Below are positions 26,034 through 35,800 of a stretch of DNA of 51,188 nt, piece after piece. The notes below the pieces were generated by a model. It had not been told where the DNA came from and did no database searches. It saw only the letters and a program-made list of their open reading frames with translations. The stretch lies in assembly GCA_949123685.1 (NCBI GenBank), contig CASBHZ010000012.1:1-51188 (forward strand), in the 5' to 3' direction. Source of the DNA: an uncultured Bacteroidales bacterium (lineage in GTDB: Bacteria > Bacteroidota > Bacteroidia > Bacteroidales > Muribaculaceae). Positions within the stretch are counted from its first letter, which is position 1; every line of letters begins with the position of its first letter. The translations under genes were made by a program, and so were the position numbers.

Positions 26034-26064
26034 TTGCAAAATAAAGAAAAATAGATTAACTTTG
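26034..26064 (+). promoter_or_regulatory. Bacteroidetes housekeeping promoter for tRNA-Ser
   Basis: A -33 element TTG at 26034-26036 and a perfect -7 element TAACTTTG at 26057-26064 are separated by 20 bases, the standard spacing for the primary sigma factor of this phylum. The tRNA begins 38 bases further on. Confidence 0.8.
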
Positions 26065-26101
26065 CAAACGCAATCCGGTTAGGATTGAAACATAACCATC
26101 T

Positions 26102-26188
26102 GGAAGGGTGGGTGAGTGGCTGAAACCACCAGTTTGCTAAACTGACGTAGGAGCAATCCTACCACGAGTTCGAATCTCGTCCCTTCCG
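26102..26188 (+). tRNA. tRNA-Ser (anticodon GCT)
   Basis: An 87-base class II tRNA. The acceptor arms ggaaggg and cccttcc pair perfectly. The anticodon stem-loop cagt-ttgctaa-actg presents GCT, which reads AGC and AGU codons. A long variable arm (gtagga-gcaa-tcctac) is diagnostic for serine, and the T arm acgag-ttcgaat-ctcgt is canonical. The discriminator is G, and CCA is not encoded in full. The gene borders a region of toxin-antitoxin remnants, in keeping with tRNA genes as integration sites. Confidence 0.97.
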
Positions 26189-26197
26189 CAGAATACG

Positions 26198-26228
26198 CGC
26201 CAAATGCTTTTATATCAAGCATTTGGCG
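26198..26228 (+). terminator. Terminator after tRNA-Ser
   Basis: A 12-bp perfect stem (cgccaaatgctt with its complement) and a 7-base loop, followed by ttaaatttt. It begins ten bases after the tRNA. From 26229 to about 26317 I see no gene, only a twice-occurring atagacacg motif and a short inverted gacac/gtgtc pair. Confidence 0.75.
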
Positions 26229-26317
26229 TTAAATTTTAAGAAAGGTATAGACACGTAATAGACACGGCAAGACTGTGTCGGATGTGACAACTTCTTAGAG
26301 TTCTAACTAAACCGAAC

Positions 26318-26344
26318 AAAAAAAGCCGCGCACGAATGCGCGGC
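26318..26344 (-). terminator. Intrinsic terminator of the hicAB transcript
   Basis: On the minus strand an 8-bp GC-rich stem (gccgcgca and complement, 26325-26344) with a cgaa-type tetraloop is followed by seven T residues (A7 at 26318-26324 on the plus strand). It lies 58 bases beyond the hicB stop. Confidence 0.85.
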
Positions 26345-26402
26345 ATAGTACTATGATAAATGAAGTACCCTCACAGGCGAAATATCTTAAGGCTGTCTGA
26401 TA

Positions 26403-26813
26403 TTATCCCAAGGCGAGCATACGATTGCCTATTTCCCGTAATCCGGACAAGATTTTCAAACGTTGTGCTTCTCGTGGACGCTTCACATCGCTTGCGTAGT
26501 TCGACAACAGGCGCTGGTTTATACCGGTTACGCGGCTGAGGGCAGCCATGGTTGTAAACTGTTCGGCAGAACGAAGCAATGCGGATGTTGCCAGTTCAAA
26601 ATCAATTGTATATTCTCCATTGCGGAAGAACTCTGGAACAAAATCCCCGTCTTCTATTGAAGATTCAATATGCCATTGCAGGGACTCGATGAAAGCCCTT
26701 TTTACTCCTTCGAGTGTCTTGTCTGTAACAATGACACAACCGAAATCCGGATAATCATATGCACAGGCATAATTTTTATCACACCAATGAATCTCTATTC
26801 TTATATTCTCCAT
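26403..26813 (-). CDS. hicB: HicB-family antitoxin
   Basis: A 136-residue protein from the ATG at 26813; a longer frame to 26849 would overlap the hicA tail. The N-terminal half is the degenerate RNase-like HicB fold (IRIEIHWCDKNYACAYDYPDFGCVIVTDKTLEGVKRAFIES, in pieces). The C-terminal half is a helix-turn-helix (FTTMAALSRVTGINQRLLSNYASDVKRPR) that normally represses the operon. Its toxin partner directly upstream is frameshifted, so HicB survives as an orphan repressor or immunity protein. Confidence 0.85.
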   Translation of the reverse strand: MENIRIEIHWCDKNYACAYDYPDFGCVIVTDKTLEGVKRAFIESLQWHIESSIEDGDFVPEFFRNGEYTIDFELATSALLRSAEQFTTMAALSRVTGINQRLLSNYASDVKRPREAQRLKILSGLREIGNRMLALG

Positions 26814-26839
26814 AATTCTAAATGTTTTATGGCTGAAAA

Positions 26840-27036
26840 TCATCTCCATCCAGCCTGTTTGAAAATACTGTTCAGCAGGAATTGGTCAAGAACCTCGCTG
26901 TCGGCACCTCTTACAGTCACCTTCCCGGTTTGGTCGGATGCTTGAATTGCCGGTGGTCTCCGGATTTGCGTTTTTGCATCACCCAACCGTCTTTTTCAAG
27001 CATTCTGACAATTTCTCGAACCTTATATTTTTTCAT
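26840..27036 (-). pseudogene. hicA: hicA toxin gene broken by a one-base deletion
   Basis: From ATG 27036 the frame reads MKKYKVREIVRMLEKDGW, then KSGDHRQFKHPTKPGR and stops at TGA 26917-26919 (39 residues). Shifting by one base at ccggga restores GKVTVRGADSEVLDQF and LLNSIFKQAGWR up to TGA 26840-26842. The joined product is a standard 65-residue HicA mRNA interferase with its active His in SGDHRQFKHP. The loss is a single G in a short G run. hicB starts 26 bases downstream. A sequencing error is possible, but the neighbouring hipA debris argues for real decay. Confidence 0.85.
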
Positions 27037-27057
27037 CAGACATTTGTTTTCTGATTA

Positions 27058-27088
27058 CGAAAGTAGTAATTTTTATTCTTATAACAAA
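27058..27088 (-). promoter_or_regulatory. Promoter of the hicAB operon
   Basis: On the minus strand TTTG (27085-27088) and TACTTTCG (27058-27065) are separated by 19 bases, a good match to the phylum consensus. The hicA start lies about 21 bases downstream, leaving a very short leader. Confidence 0.65.
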
Positions 27089-27109
27089 ATATATTGGAAT
27101 AATATTTTC

Positions 27110-27282
27110 CGGTTGTGTATATTGTTGTCCTGGATAATTATTTAGGTCATCACTCAAAAACAAATCGGCATGCTTTTTCAACCATTCATCATTGAACGTA
27201 AAGTAATAGCTGTCCGAGCCACGAAGTGATCATAACCCGGTTCTCCGATGAGTTCTGTTTTCTTAAGCCAATCAACATTGAC
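27110..27282 (-). pseudogene. hipA: hipA N-terminal fragment (frameshifted remnant)
   Basis: The minus strand encodes two abutting pieces in different frames. 27282-27214 reads VNVDWLKKTELIGEPGYDHF and 27214-27110 reads DSYYFTFNDEWLKKHADL then FLSDDLNNYPGQQYTQP. Joined, they match the N-terminal subdomain of HipA-type serine/threonine kinases (the VxWLxxxELIGxLxY and SYYFTFxxEWL pattern). There is no start codon in frame, and the kinase domain is absent: after TQP the frame drifts into the hicA promoter. Family recognition is by motif memory. Confidence 0.65.
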
Positions 27283-27462
27283 ATATATATAGAGTCTTTA
27301 TCGTTTACTCTTTTTTCGAAGCACGTTTCCTTGTCTTCAAACTCAAATCCTGTAATGTTTTGCTTGATTTTTTAATTTGAGAATAAAGCATTATATTTAC
27401 AAGTGAATTGTGTTGTAAGTGTGTGATTACTTAAGTGTGTGATCATATTAAACAACTTCATA

Positions 27463-30093
27463 ATGAAGCTAAATATGTCTGTAAAGAATCTTGCCATAAG
27501 ACTTTTGTCGGTTTGGGTGTTGTGTTGGACCGCATGTCAGGGTATGCATGGTGCCGAATGGCGACTGCATCCGGCTTTTGACAGAAGCCCTGTCAGGATT
27601 ATGGATACTCCTGAAAAAACATATTTCCTTGTTCACCAGCAGATTTATCATAGGAATATTGTTGGCTATGATTTCCCGTCGCTGGCTTTATTCTGCTATG
27701 TTAAGAGTTCTCCCGAGAAGGGCATATGTCCTCTTACAGATAATGTCTGTCTTTCTTCATCCGACATTCGTCTTGCTGATTATTCGCCTTATGGTAAATA
27801 TATGATTGTTGCATATAATGGTGGCGGGTTGGATATTGTGGATAATTCCGGAAGGGTCAGCTATATCAACAGGCTTCGTGAATCTTCAGTTCCCGGTTTT
27901 TCTATTGTCAATTCCATAACTTTTGAACCCTCTACCGGTGATGCATGGGTGGCTACGGATGCCGGGTATGTAGTCATTGATGCCTCTACATTCAGAATCA
28001 AAGAAGAATCTTGCCTTTACGAATCAATAGATAGGATATGCAGGGTCGGGACGAAGGTGATTGCCATGGCTAACGGATCGGTTTGGGAATCGGATAATGC
28101 TTTCCCTCAATCGTTTTCTGAGTTTAAGAAAATCCCTGAAATAAAGTCCCCTTTGGCTCTGATGCCTCTTTCTTCAACCTGTTTTGCATATCTGTCGGGC
28201 ACGCCTCGTGGTAATAATATTCTTGTTTCGGCAAATCTGGTTAATAATGAATGGGTCACGTCTACATTATGTAATGATGTGTTTTATTGCCTTGATAATG
28301 AGAATACATTAGTGAACGGCTATGAGGCAAACATAATTCCTAACCAAAGGGGATATTTGTTATACTCCGCTACAAAGGCATGGCAACTGACAGTGTCGGG
28401 AAGCGATGGTTTGCCATCTGTTTTTCAATTGAATCGGGATGATACATCCATTCCTCTCGGTTCATGGGATTTCAAAGATTTCTGGACTTATAAGAATCGG
28501 GGGATGTTCATAAGCAGACGTGCCGAATATGATGAATCGGATTCCGGTAAGTCTGTTGTATGGAATGATAAGGGAGATCCGATAAGACCGGAAGCCCCTG
28601 CGGCATTCATATCTACATACATGGGATATTCTGAAGATTATGGTCAACTTGTCATGAATCATGGTCATGAATGGGAATTGGGATACAATGCCCCAGTGAA
28701 TCCTCCATTGCTGTCATGTTATAAAGAGGGTCGTTGGCAAATCAAGTCTCATGCCTATCAGCCCCCGAACTCGGTGATGAATAATAATGGTTTACAGTCT
28801 GTATATTCAGCTTATATAAACAGGTTTCCGCTTCATGACCCAAACGGGTTGCTGGTTGATCCGGTTAATCCCGACTGGATAGTATGCGGCTCAATGTTCG
28901 GAGGCATAATGTTTCAGGATCTGTCTGATATCGGTAAGGATGTCATAAGGTTTGGGGCTGGAAATGACCTGTTCAAGAATTTTCCCGGTTTTGTGCCGGT
29001 GGTGCCTGTTCAGACATGGGGCACGTTAAGCTGTTTTTCTCCACCTGCTTGTGATAGCCGTAACGTTGTATGGAGTGTTTATTCGAATGCTTTCGAATCT
29101 CAGGGTTCGTCACCTAAGGCTCAATTGAAATATATGACAGAAGAAAAGAGGAGAAAGCTTTTTTCCATATCTCCGGATGAAATAAATGCGCAGGATAACT
29201 GGGAAACGATAATGTTGCCGGTGGATAATTATCCTGATTGGAACTGTAAGGTGGTGGCGTCTTCTCATCATAAGAATCAGAATCTGGTAATTGTCTGTAT
29301 CAACAATTATGATGGAGATATAATTATATTGGATCACAAAGGAACTTTGGACGACACCACTGATGATGAATACAAGATTTTCTCCAAGATCAGGAGTAAG
29401 GCGGACCATGTTTCCTCGTTTACTCAGATCAATAATATTGTGGAAGATCCTCTTTCCGGAGAAATATTGGTATCAACGACGAACTCCACATTCGTATTCG
29501 ACCCGGCTTCTGATGTTAAAGATGGCATAATACGGGGGGAGACATTGAGATTGAAAGGTGGCAATTCAGGCGATATAATTCCCGAATCCTGTCATGTGAA
29601 TAAAATCGTTTTTGATGATGAATGCCGCATGTGGATAGCCACCAACAATCAAGGAGTGGTTGGCGTTTCTTCCGATCGTGGAGACGTTATCGCCAGATAT
29701 AACGTCTCAAACTCACCGATTCCCTCAAACAGGGTTTATGGACTTGGATGGAATCCTGCATCACGTTCTTTGATGATCTCCACGAAGCTTGGTCTTGCGG
29801 AAGTGTTTCCGGATATTGCCGGCACATCGTTTGGCGAGAACACTCCCAGTCTAAATATCAGTGAAGTCACACCTGATTATAATGGCAATGTGATTATCCG
29901 CAACTTGTCTCCGCGCCAGGATGTGGTTGTCAGGAATATTGATGGAGAAGAGGTCCGCAGGCTTAATAGCGGTAATTTAAGAAATATTGAATGGAATCTT
30001 AAAGACAGCACGGGAAAACGTGTCAAAGCCGGCACCTATCATATAAATGTTTCAGGCGATGTTTCCCTTGAAATTGTGATAATGTCCGATTAA
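27463..30093 (+). CDS. PorZ-like beta-propeller surface protein
   Basis: An 876-residue secreted protein. The ATG at 27463 is chosen (MKLNMSVKNLAIRLLSV, with 27475 as an alternative), giving a signal peptide ending near GMHGA, followed by the family-typical mature N-terminus EWRLHPAFD. Two beta-propellers follow, with regulator-propeller motifs such as DAWVATDAGYVVID near residue 165 and CRMWIATNNQGVVGV near residue 725. A C-terminal FlgD-like Ig domain ends with VVVRNIDGEEVRRL and VKAGTYHINV. PorZ is part of the type IX secretion attachment complex at the outer membrane. A free-standing gene fits the family. Other two-component-propeller proteins are the alternative. Confidence 0.75.
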   Translation: MKLNMSVKNLAIRLLSVWVLCWTACQGMHGAEWRLHPAFDRSPVRIMDTPEKTYFLVHQQIYHRNIVGYDFPSLALFCYVKSSPEKGICPLTDNVCLSSSDIRLADYSPYGKYMIVAYNGGGLDIVDNSGRVSYINRLRESSVPGFSIVNSITFEPSTGDAWVATDAGYVVIDASTFRIKEESCLYESIDRICRVGTKVIAMANGSVWESDNAFPQSFSEFKKIPEIKSPLALMPLSSTCFAYLSGTPRGNNILVSANLVNNEWVTSTLCNDVFYCLDNENTLVNGYEANIIPNQRGYLLYSATKAWQLTVSGSDGLPSVFQLNRDDTSIPLGSWDFKDFWTYKNRGMFISRRAEYDESDSGKSVVWNDKGDPIRPEAPAAFISTYMGYSEDYGQLVMNHGHEWELGYNAPVNPPLLSCYKEGRWQIKSHAYQPPNSVMNNNGLQSVYSAYINRFPLHDPNGLLVDPVNPDWIVCGSMFGGIMFQDLSDIGKDVIRFGAGNDLFKNFPGFVPVVPVQTWGTLSCFSPPACDSRNVVWSVYSNAFESQGSSPKAQLKYMTEEKRRKLFSISPDEINAQDNWETIMLPVDNYPDWNCKVVASSHHKNQNLVIVCINNYDGDIIILDHKGTLDDTTDDEYKIFSKIRSKADHVSSFTQINNIVEDPLSGEILVSTTNSTFVFDPASDVKDGIIRGETLRLKGGNSGDIIPESCHVNKIVFDDECRMWIATNNQGVVGVSSDRGDVIARYNVSNSPIPSNRVYGLGWNPASRSLMISTKLGLAEVFPDIAGTSFGENTPSLNISEVTPDYNGNVIIRNLSPRQDVVVRNIDGEEVRRLNSGNLRNIEWNLKDSTGKRVKAGTYHINVSGDVSLEIVIMSD

Positions 30094-30114
30094 GAAGCTG
30101 TTTAGAAATAACAA

Positions 30115-30148
30115 ATTAACCGCCTGATTAAAAAATCAGGCGGTTAAT
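30115..30148. terminator. Bidirectional terminator between porZ-like gene and meaB
   Basis: A perfect 15-bp stem (30115-30129 and 30134-30148) with an AAAA loop, AT-rich at both ends. It lies in the gap between two convergent genes and should end both transcripts. Confidence 0.85.
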
Positions 30149-30164
30149 TCTATGTGATGTATGT

Positions 30165-31256
30165 TTAACGGAAGAGGGAGAAATAGTGACTGAGGACATC
30201 GTGGGCTGCGGTGAAGGAGCTTTGTTCGTTGTTGAGGACACGAAGTTCTTTTTGCTCCAGCAGGGCGCGTATCTCCGGCTGGCGGTAGAAATTATGGCGC
30301 AATTCTTCGTTGATTGTCTCGAACATCCAGTATTTTGCCTGTTCATTGCGTTTGCGTTCAAAATATCCCGTTTCCTTTACATAAGCGAAATATCGGTCTA
30401 TCATGTCCCACACTTTGTCAATGTTAAGCTCATAATATCCACTGTAGGTCACCACTTCCGGAACCCATTTGCTTGGTGTCGGCGGGAAGAGATGGAGTGC
30501 ATTGCGGAATTGTGCCGCCGCTAAATTGGCGCGTTCCACATTGTCTCCGTCAGCTTTGTTTATGACAATCCCGTCAGCCATTTCCATAATTCCGCGCTTG
30601 ATTCCCTGAAGTTCGTCGCCAGTGCCGGCAAGCTGGATCAGCAGGAAGAAATCCACCATCGAATGCACGGCAGTTTCGCTTTGTCCCACGCCGACTGTCT
30701 CTACGAATATGTTGTTATATCCCGCAGCCTCGCAAAGCACGATCGTTTCGCGGGTCTTGCGCGCCACACCTCCCAATGATCCCGCTGAAGGGCTGGGACG
30801 TATGAATGCATCGGGATGCTGGGAAAGTTTCTCCATGCGGGTCTTGTCTCCGAGGATACTCCCTTGCGTGCGTTCCGAACTGGGGTCAATAGCGAGCACG
30901 GCAAGCTTACCTCCCTGCTTGAGCACATGAAGCCCGAAAACATCAATCGAGGTCGATTTCCCGGCACCGGGAACGCCCGTGATACCTATGCGCCGTGATT
31001 CTCCCGAATAAGGAAGACATTTTTCAATCACTTCCTGTGCGAGTGCCTGATGATGCTCCGCAGTGCTTTCCACAAGTGTTACTGCCTGACCGAGGATGCT
31101 GACATTCCCTTTCAGTATTCCTTCCACATATTCGGATGCCGATAGTTGGGGACGACGGCGCACCGGGCGGCGATAAGGGTTGGTGATGGGTTGTGAGCTT
31201 ACTCCGGAGTTTACCTGAAGCCCTTTATATTCTGAATTGTTTTCGGGATGGTTCAT
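30165..31256 (-). CDS. meaB: MeaB/ArgK GTPase, methylmalonyl-CoA mutase chaperone
   Basis: A 363-residue P-loop GTPase of the G3E family. Motifs in order: Walker A GVPGAGKSTSIDVFG near residue 95, IDPSSERTQGSILGDKTRM near 125, FVETVGVGQSE near 185 and the guanine-specificity motif NKADGDN near 235. It guards loading and reactivation of B12-dependent methylmalonyl-CoA mutase in the cytoplasm. The mutase genes are not in the window. It is the last gene of a long minus-strand set, 34 bases after a DUF1573 gene. Confidence 0.93.
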   Translation of the reverse strand: MNHPENNSEYKGLQVNSGVSSQPITNPYRRPVRRRPQLSASEYVEGILKGNVSILGQAVTLVESTAEHHQALAQEVIEKCLPYSGESRRIGITGVPGAGKSTSIDVFGLHVLKQGGKLAVLAIDPSSERTQGSILGDKTRMEKLSQHPDAFIRPSPSAGSLGGVARKTRETIVLCEAAGYNNIFVETVGVGQSETAVHSMVDFFLLIQLAGTGDELQGIKRGIMEMADGIVINKADGDNVERANLAAAQFRNALHLFPPTPSKWVPEVVTYSGYYELNIDKVWDMIDRYFAYVKETGYFERKRNEQAKYWMFETINEELRHNFYRQPEIRALLEQKELRVLNNEQSSFTAAHDVLSHYFSLFR

Positions 31257-31290
31257 GGTCGTTCGGTAAATATATTAAAGAAATTTGTGA

Positions 31291-32367
31291 CTATTCTTTT
31301 ATTCCCACTATCGATATGGTCCGTGCAGGATTCAAAGGATCGTTGGTGAGAACCTCCACCTTTATATTAAACGCGCCTGATGGAAGTTTATTGATATTTA
31401 AGGTCCCCTCTGCATTTGCTGATTTTTCCGGTTTCAGGGAAGATGGACGGCGTGTTATCCTGACTGCTTCCGATTGTGAGAAAATACGGTTGATTCTCAT
31501 TTCCGTCAAGCCTTCGTTCCTGATTGCAAACCTGAACTTAACGGGATTCTTTATCTTGGGAGATATGTTGCCCAAATCTATCGAATTGGGAGCGAGATAA
31601 CATTTGGGTGCATTCTTTACCTCTTCTGGAGTCATTCGTGAGAAATCGGGAACTACTTTTGCCGTGAAGGTCACTTCTGTTTCGGGAGAACCGGCGTTCT
31701 GATCCGAGATTATTGTCACAGGGATTTCCACCGGACCCATTTCCGGTTTGTTGCGTGAATTAAAATAGAAACTTAAAGTGAGTATGTCGCCCGGTCCGAC
31801 CTCTTCCGACGAAGCCGAGACGCTGAGTGACGGATCCTTGCATATCCAGCGGGGACGGATTGTGTCGGCGGTCTGATTGTAGCCGTTGAGGAAGAAATGG
31901 CGTGTTGATCCATATGTGACGTCTCCTGCCGGTAGGATATTTTCCGAAAGTCGTAACGGTCCTGCCTCTATGGGATATAACGTTGACAGGGATTCCGGAG
32001 TTCCGAGCACGTTACCGCGTATCCGGATTGTGGACATATCGAAATCTCCGATATAGACACGGATGGATTTCTCGAACCGTCCCGGACGTCCCAATGGATT
32101 GTAGGTGAAAGAAAACTTGACGGTATCGCCCGGGGCGATGGGCTCTTCGGGATAAGCAACGCCCGTGCATCCGCAACTCGGGCGCGCTCCCGTGATCACG
32201 GTCTCTTCCGGACCTGTATTTACGAACCTGACGCTTCCGGTCTTGGGACCGGCTTCCTCTTTCATCAATCCGAAATCATACTCCTTTTCAAGCCATATGA
32301 TTTCACCCATTCCCTTCGAAGGGAACAGGGATATCATTAAAAGTAAAGGTATCAGACCATTTCGCAT
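31291..32367 (-). CDS. Secreted DUF1573 protein (long form)
   Basis: A 358-residue exported protein (signal peptide ending near SKGMG). The N-terminal DUF1573 module carries the hallmark SCGCTGVAYPEEPIAPGDT, preceded by EKEYDFGLMKEEAG. A second, more diverged Ig-like module of the same kind seems to occupy residues 250-350 (NSIDLGNISPKIKNPVKFRFAIRN in pieces), ending in TNDPLNPARTISIVGI. DUF1573 proteins are abundant, poorly characterised Bacteroidetes envelope proteins. A short DUF1573 gene lies six bases upstream, so the two are co-transcribed and probably paralogous. Confidence 0.85.
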   Translation of the reverse strand: MRNGLIPLLLMISLFPSKGMGEIIWLEKEYDFGLMKEEAGPKTGSVRFVNTGPEETVITGARPSCGCTGVAYPEEPIAPGDTVKFSFTYNPLGRPGRFEKSIRVYIGDFDMSTIRIRGNVLGTPESLSTLYPIEAGPLRLSENILPAGDVTYGSTRHFFLNGYNQTADTIRPRWICKDPSLSVSASSEEVGPGDILTLSFYFNSRNKPEMGPVEIPVTIISDQNAGSPETEVTFTAKVVPDFSRMTPEEVKNAPKCYLAPNSIDLGNISPKIKNPVKFRFAIRNEGLTEMRINRIFSQSEAVRITRRPSSLKPEKSANAEGTLNINKLPSGAFNIKVEVLTNDPLNPARTISIVGIKE

Positions 32368-32373
32368 GACATG

Positions 32374-32784
32374 CTATTTTGTCTTGTTCGGATTGACAAC
32401 CCCGGTGATTTTCAGCACTTTTGTCTTGGATGATCCGTTGCTTTTAATCTTAACGTTTTTTGTGAAACTGCCGAGATAACCTTTGGGGATGAAATTAACC
32501 TTGATTTTACCCTTTTTTCCGGGTGCTACGGGATTCTTGGGATATTCCGGGCGGGTGCATCCGCAATCGGCGGTAGCGCTGAATATGACCAACGGGGCGT
32601 TCCCTTGGTTTATAAATTCAAATTCAGTGGAAACCGCACCTTTATCATCCGATATAATTCCGAAATCGTGTGATTCCTTGGTGAATGTTATTATGGCGTT
32701 GCCATCATTTGTTTTCTTCTTTTTTGCCATTGCCGGCGAGGCAATGAGCAGAGCCAGCATCAATATTGGGATTAGCTTCTTCAT
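32374..32784 (-). CDS. Secreted DUF1573 protein (short form)
   Basis: A 136-residue protein with a signal peptide (MKKLIPILMLALLIASPAMA) and a single DUF1573 domain: ESHDFGIISDDKGAVSTEFEF, ADCGCTRPEYPKNPVAPGKKG and a C-terminal KVLKITGVV strand. The two Cys of DCGCT are the conserved pair of the family. It is small, basic and probably periplasmic. It is coupled to the longer paralogue six bases downstream. The function is unknown. Confidence 0.88.
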   Translation of the reverse strand: MKKLIPILMLALLIASPAMAKKKKTNDGNAIITFTKESHDFGIISDDKGAVSTEFEFINQGNAPLVIFSATADCGCTRPEYPKNPVAPGKKGKIKVNFIPKGYLGSFTKNVKIKSNGSSKTKVLKITGVVNPNKTK

Positions 32785-32828
32785 GATTCAATAAAACTTT
32801 TCATTCACAAAGTTAATAAATTACTCAC

Positions 32829-35800
32829 TTATCTTGACATTTTTAACCGCAAACGTGGTGGTAAAGTTCGATAATACCTTTTCCATTCTTCATCGCGGAG
32901 GCTGTCACGCTGCGAAAGGATGGTTGCGCGGTTGCGTATTTTGTCGGTGACTCTTTTCATTCGGCTATCTTCCGATGCCAATAGGGAATCTGAAAGTTCC
33001 TTGAAAATCAGAGGCATCTCTTCCCTTGTGTTGAATATGGAGTCAAGGTCGTGGATTGCAGAGTATGTGTTGCAGTTTTCTCCCATCAGGGAATCAGAGG
33101 CGAGAGCGATGTTTAGTGCCGTTTTTACGCGTCCGTTGCGTAACATGTCTTTTGCCGCCAATAGCAATCCGGCGCGATGAAAGCTTATCTGTGCTGCGGG
33201 AGGTCCGTCGAGATAAACTTCACGGTCAAGATCATTGGGTGCTTGAAGGTGTTTCAGTCCCTTTATATAGTCATTCTCCCTTTCGTCGGTACTTGCAGGT
33301 CCGAAATATCGCACAAAGAGTCCGGTCGTGGTTATGGTGTCCAATCCCAAGTAATGGCGTGTAGGGAGAGAGCGGTGCCAGCATATCGGTCTTGGATTCG
33401 GAGATGATGCATTCGTCGATATAATGTCGAACATCATCAGTTTCCGGAAATCTAAGGCTTTCCCTCCCGCAATTTTACCGAGGTTCTGCATAGGATAGGC
33501 TATGGAGTCGCAAGGTCCGGTCTTGAGCCATACCGTTTTATAGTTACATTCTTTTTTGTTGGAAATCGCGATGCTTCTGATCATCTCTTTCGCACCAATG
33601 GTCGAGTCACTAAGGTTCGCAGCCATTTTAGGAAACTGCAATGCTCCATATATCACATCTTCCCTACAGAGTGTGGACGGTATTCCTTTTGCCCCGTCCC
33701 AATCCTGCATAAGCGAGGCAACATATTGTGGCATTGACAGGTATGCAAGATTTATCACGCGCACGTCCTTGCGTATCCCTTCAACCTCCTGCGCATACCA
33801 AAGGGGGAAGGTTGCGTTGTCTCCATCCACGAATATTATCGCATCGGGGGGGAGGGAGTTCAGTATATTTGCGGTTATCCTTGATGCCGCATATCTTCCG
33901 GAGCGGTCATGGTCGTCATAATTCTCTATCAGCATCCACACAACCGTAAAAACAGGTATTACAGCAGCCAATGGAGCATATTTACCTGCTATTCTCAATA
34001 ATCCGGCGGCACCGAATCCTATCCATATCGTGAAGGCAAGATACGAACCCAAGAATGAATAATCGCGTTCCCTTGGTTCTCCGGGCGACTGATTCAGGTA
34101 TACCACGATTGCCAGCCCGGTCATGATGAAAAGCATTGCCGTGGCAAGGCAGGTCTTGTGCCCCCTTTTGCCCTGGAACATTAGCATGATTATTCCGAAT
34201 ATGCCCAAGAGAAAGGGAAGCAGGAGATAACTGTTCCTCCCTTTGTTGTCTTTACCGAGCCATGAGGGCAGTGCGTCTTCCGCTCCGAGCATGGCATTGT
34301 CTATAGGTGTTATGCCGGTGATGAAATTGCCGTGTTCCACTTCCCCTGTGGAATGCATATCGTTCTGGCGTCCGAGGAAATTCCACAACAGATAGCGGAA
34401 ATACATATATCCTGTCTGGTAAGTCAGGAACATCTTCAGCGATTGGGCGTATGTAGGACGGTATGATTTGACAGGATGGCGATGACCGTCAGTGTTGAGT
34501 CTGTTCACGAAGTTTCCTGTTGAGTCTAAAGCTTCGCTTATTTCTACTTCGGTCATATTTCCTTTTTCCATACCCGTCCAGTCCGTGAAGCATTCAAGAT
34601 CTTGCGGGTCGCGACTGGTGATTCTTGGAAACCACATGTTTAGCTCCGGGGTGAATACAGGTTTCACCGCATAGCTTCTCACCACATACGCATCCCCCTT
34701 TTTATTTATGGCTTTTGCGTTGAAGATGGAATCGTCACGTGTCAGCATCCGGTAGGGATCACAGATAATGGCACCATTTTCTTTTTGGGCTACTATAGGG
34801 TGCTTGCGTTCGAGCACTACCCGTTGATATATTGGTGTCCTCCCGTTTGCTGAATATTCTTCACGCAAAATGTTTTTGCTATAAGGGGTATGTCCGTATA
34901 GCAAAGGAGCGCCTCCATATTGTTCCCTTGCCTGATATGAAGCGAAAGAGAATGGGTCACCGGGCATACTTGAATTTGCGGGAGAGGGGATGTCGCCACG
35001 TATCGGAATCAAGGCATATGCTGCATATCCCGTAAGGAGCATTGATAGCATCCACATGCATATGTTCAGGCGGCGTGCGGAGAAGTTGTGTCCTCTGACA
35101 AGCAGCAGGGAGGCGATAGCGCTTATGGCGGCACCGGCAGCGAAATTATCGGAGAATATGAAGATTCCGGAAAGGAAAATAGCGGGGAATACGGCAGCGG
35201 CGAGAAGTCCACGGTTTGATGATCTTGCAGTGGCTGTCAGTGCTGTCAGCAGGCTCAGTCCCAATAATATTACATACGCAGCTACCCCGCTTAGGAATGG
35301 TAGTCCCAAGGTGTTAACTGCAAATAATTCAGCCTCTGCAGCCAACGCGATTGTGGAAGGCATCATGCCTGTCAGGATGCATCCTACCACTGCCAATGAC
35401 AGAATAAACATCACCGTCACTTTCCACCATTTGCGCACACCGCGTTTTATTCCCCATATTATGGCAAGAGCAGGTATGCACAGCAGGTTAAGCTGATGTA
35501 TTCCTATCGAGAGTCCGAAGAGGTATGCGAGTAATATCAGATATCGTGTAGATAATGGTTGGGTGTGGCAGAAAGCCCATTTCACCATGATCCACACACA
35601 TAGCGAGGTCATGAAAATGGACATTGCATAAACTTCAGCTTCCACAGCCGAATACCATGTGGAGTCGCACCATCCGAAAGCAAGGGCTCCCGTCAGTGCT
35701 GCAACGGAGCGTTGCAGGGTTTGCCAAGGACGCGGTTTTAGGGCATTGAACACCCATCCTGCTGCAGCATAGATGGTTTTTGACAGGAAAAATCCTGCTA

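Noticed and set aside
26882..27145. Plus-strand open frames in the hicA/hipA region
   Set aside because: They are shadows; the minus strand carries the family motifs, promoter and terminator.
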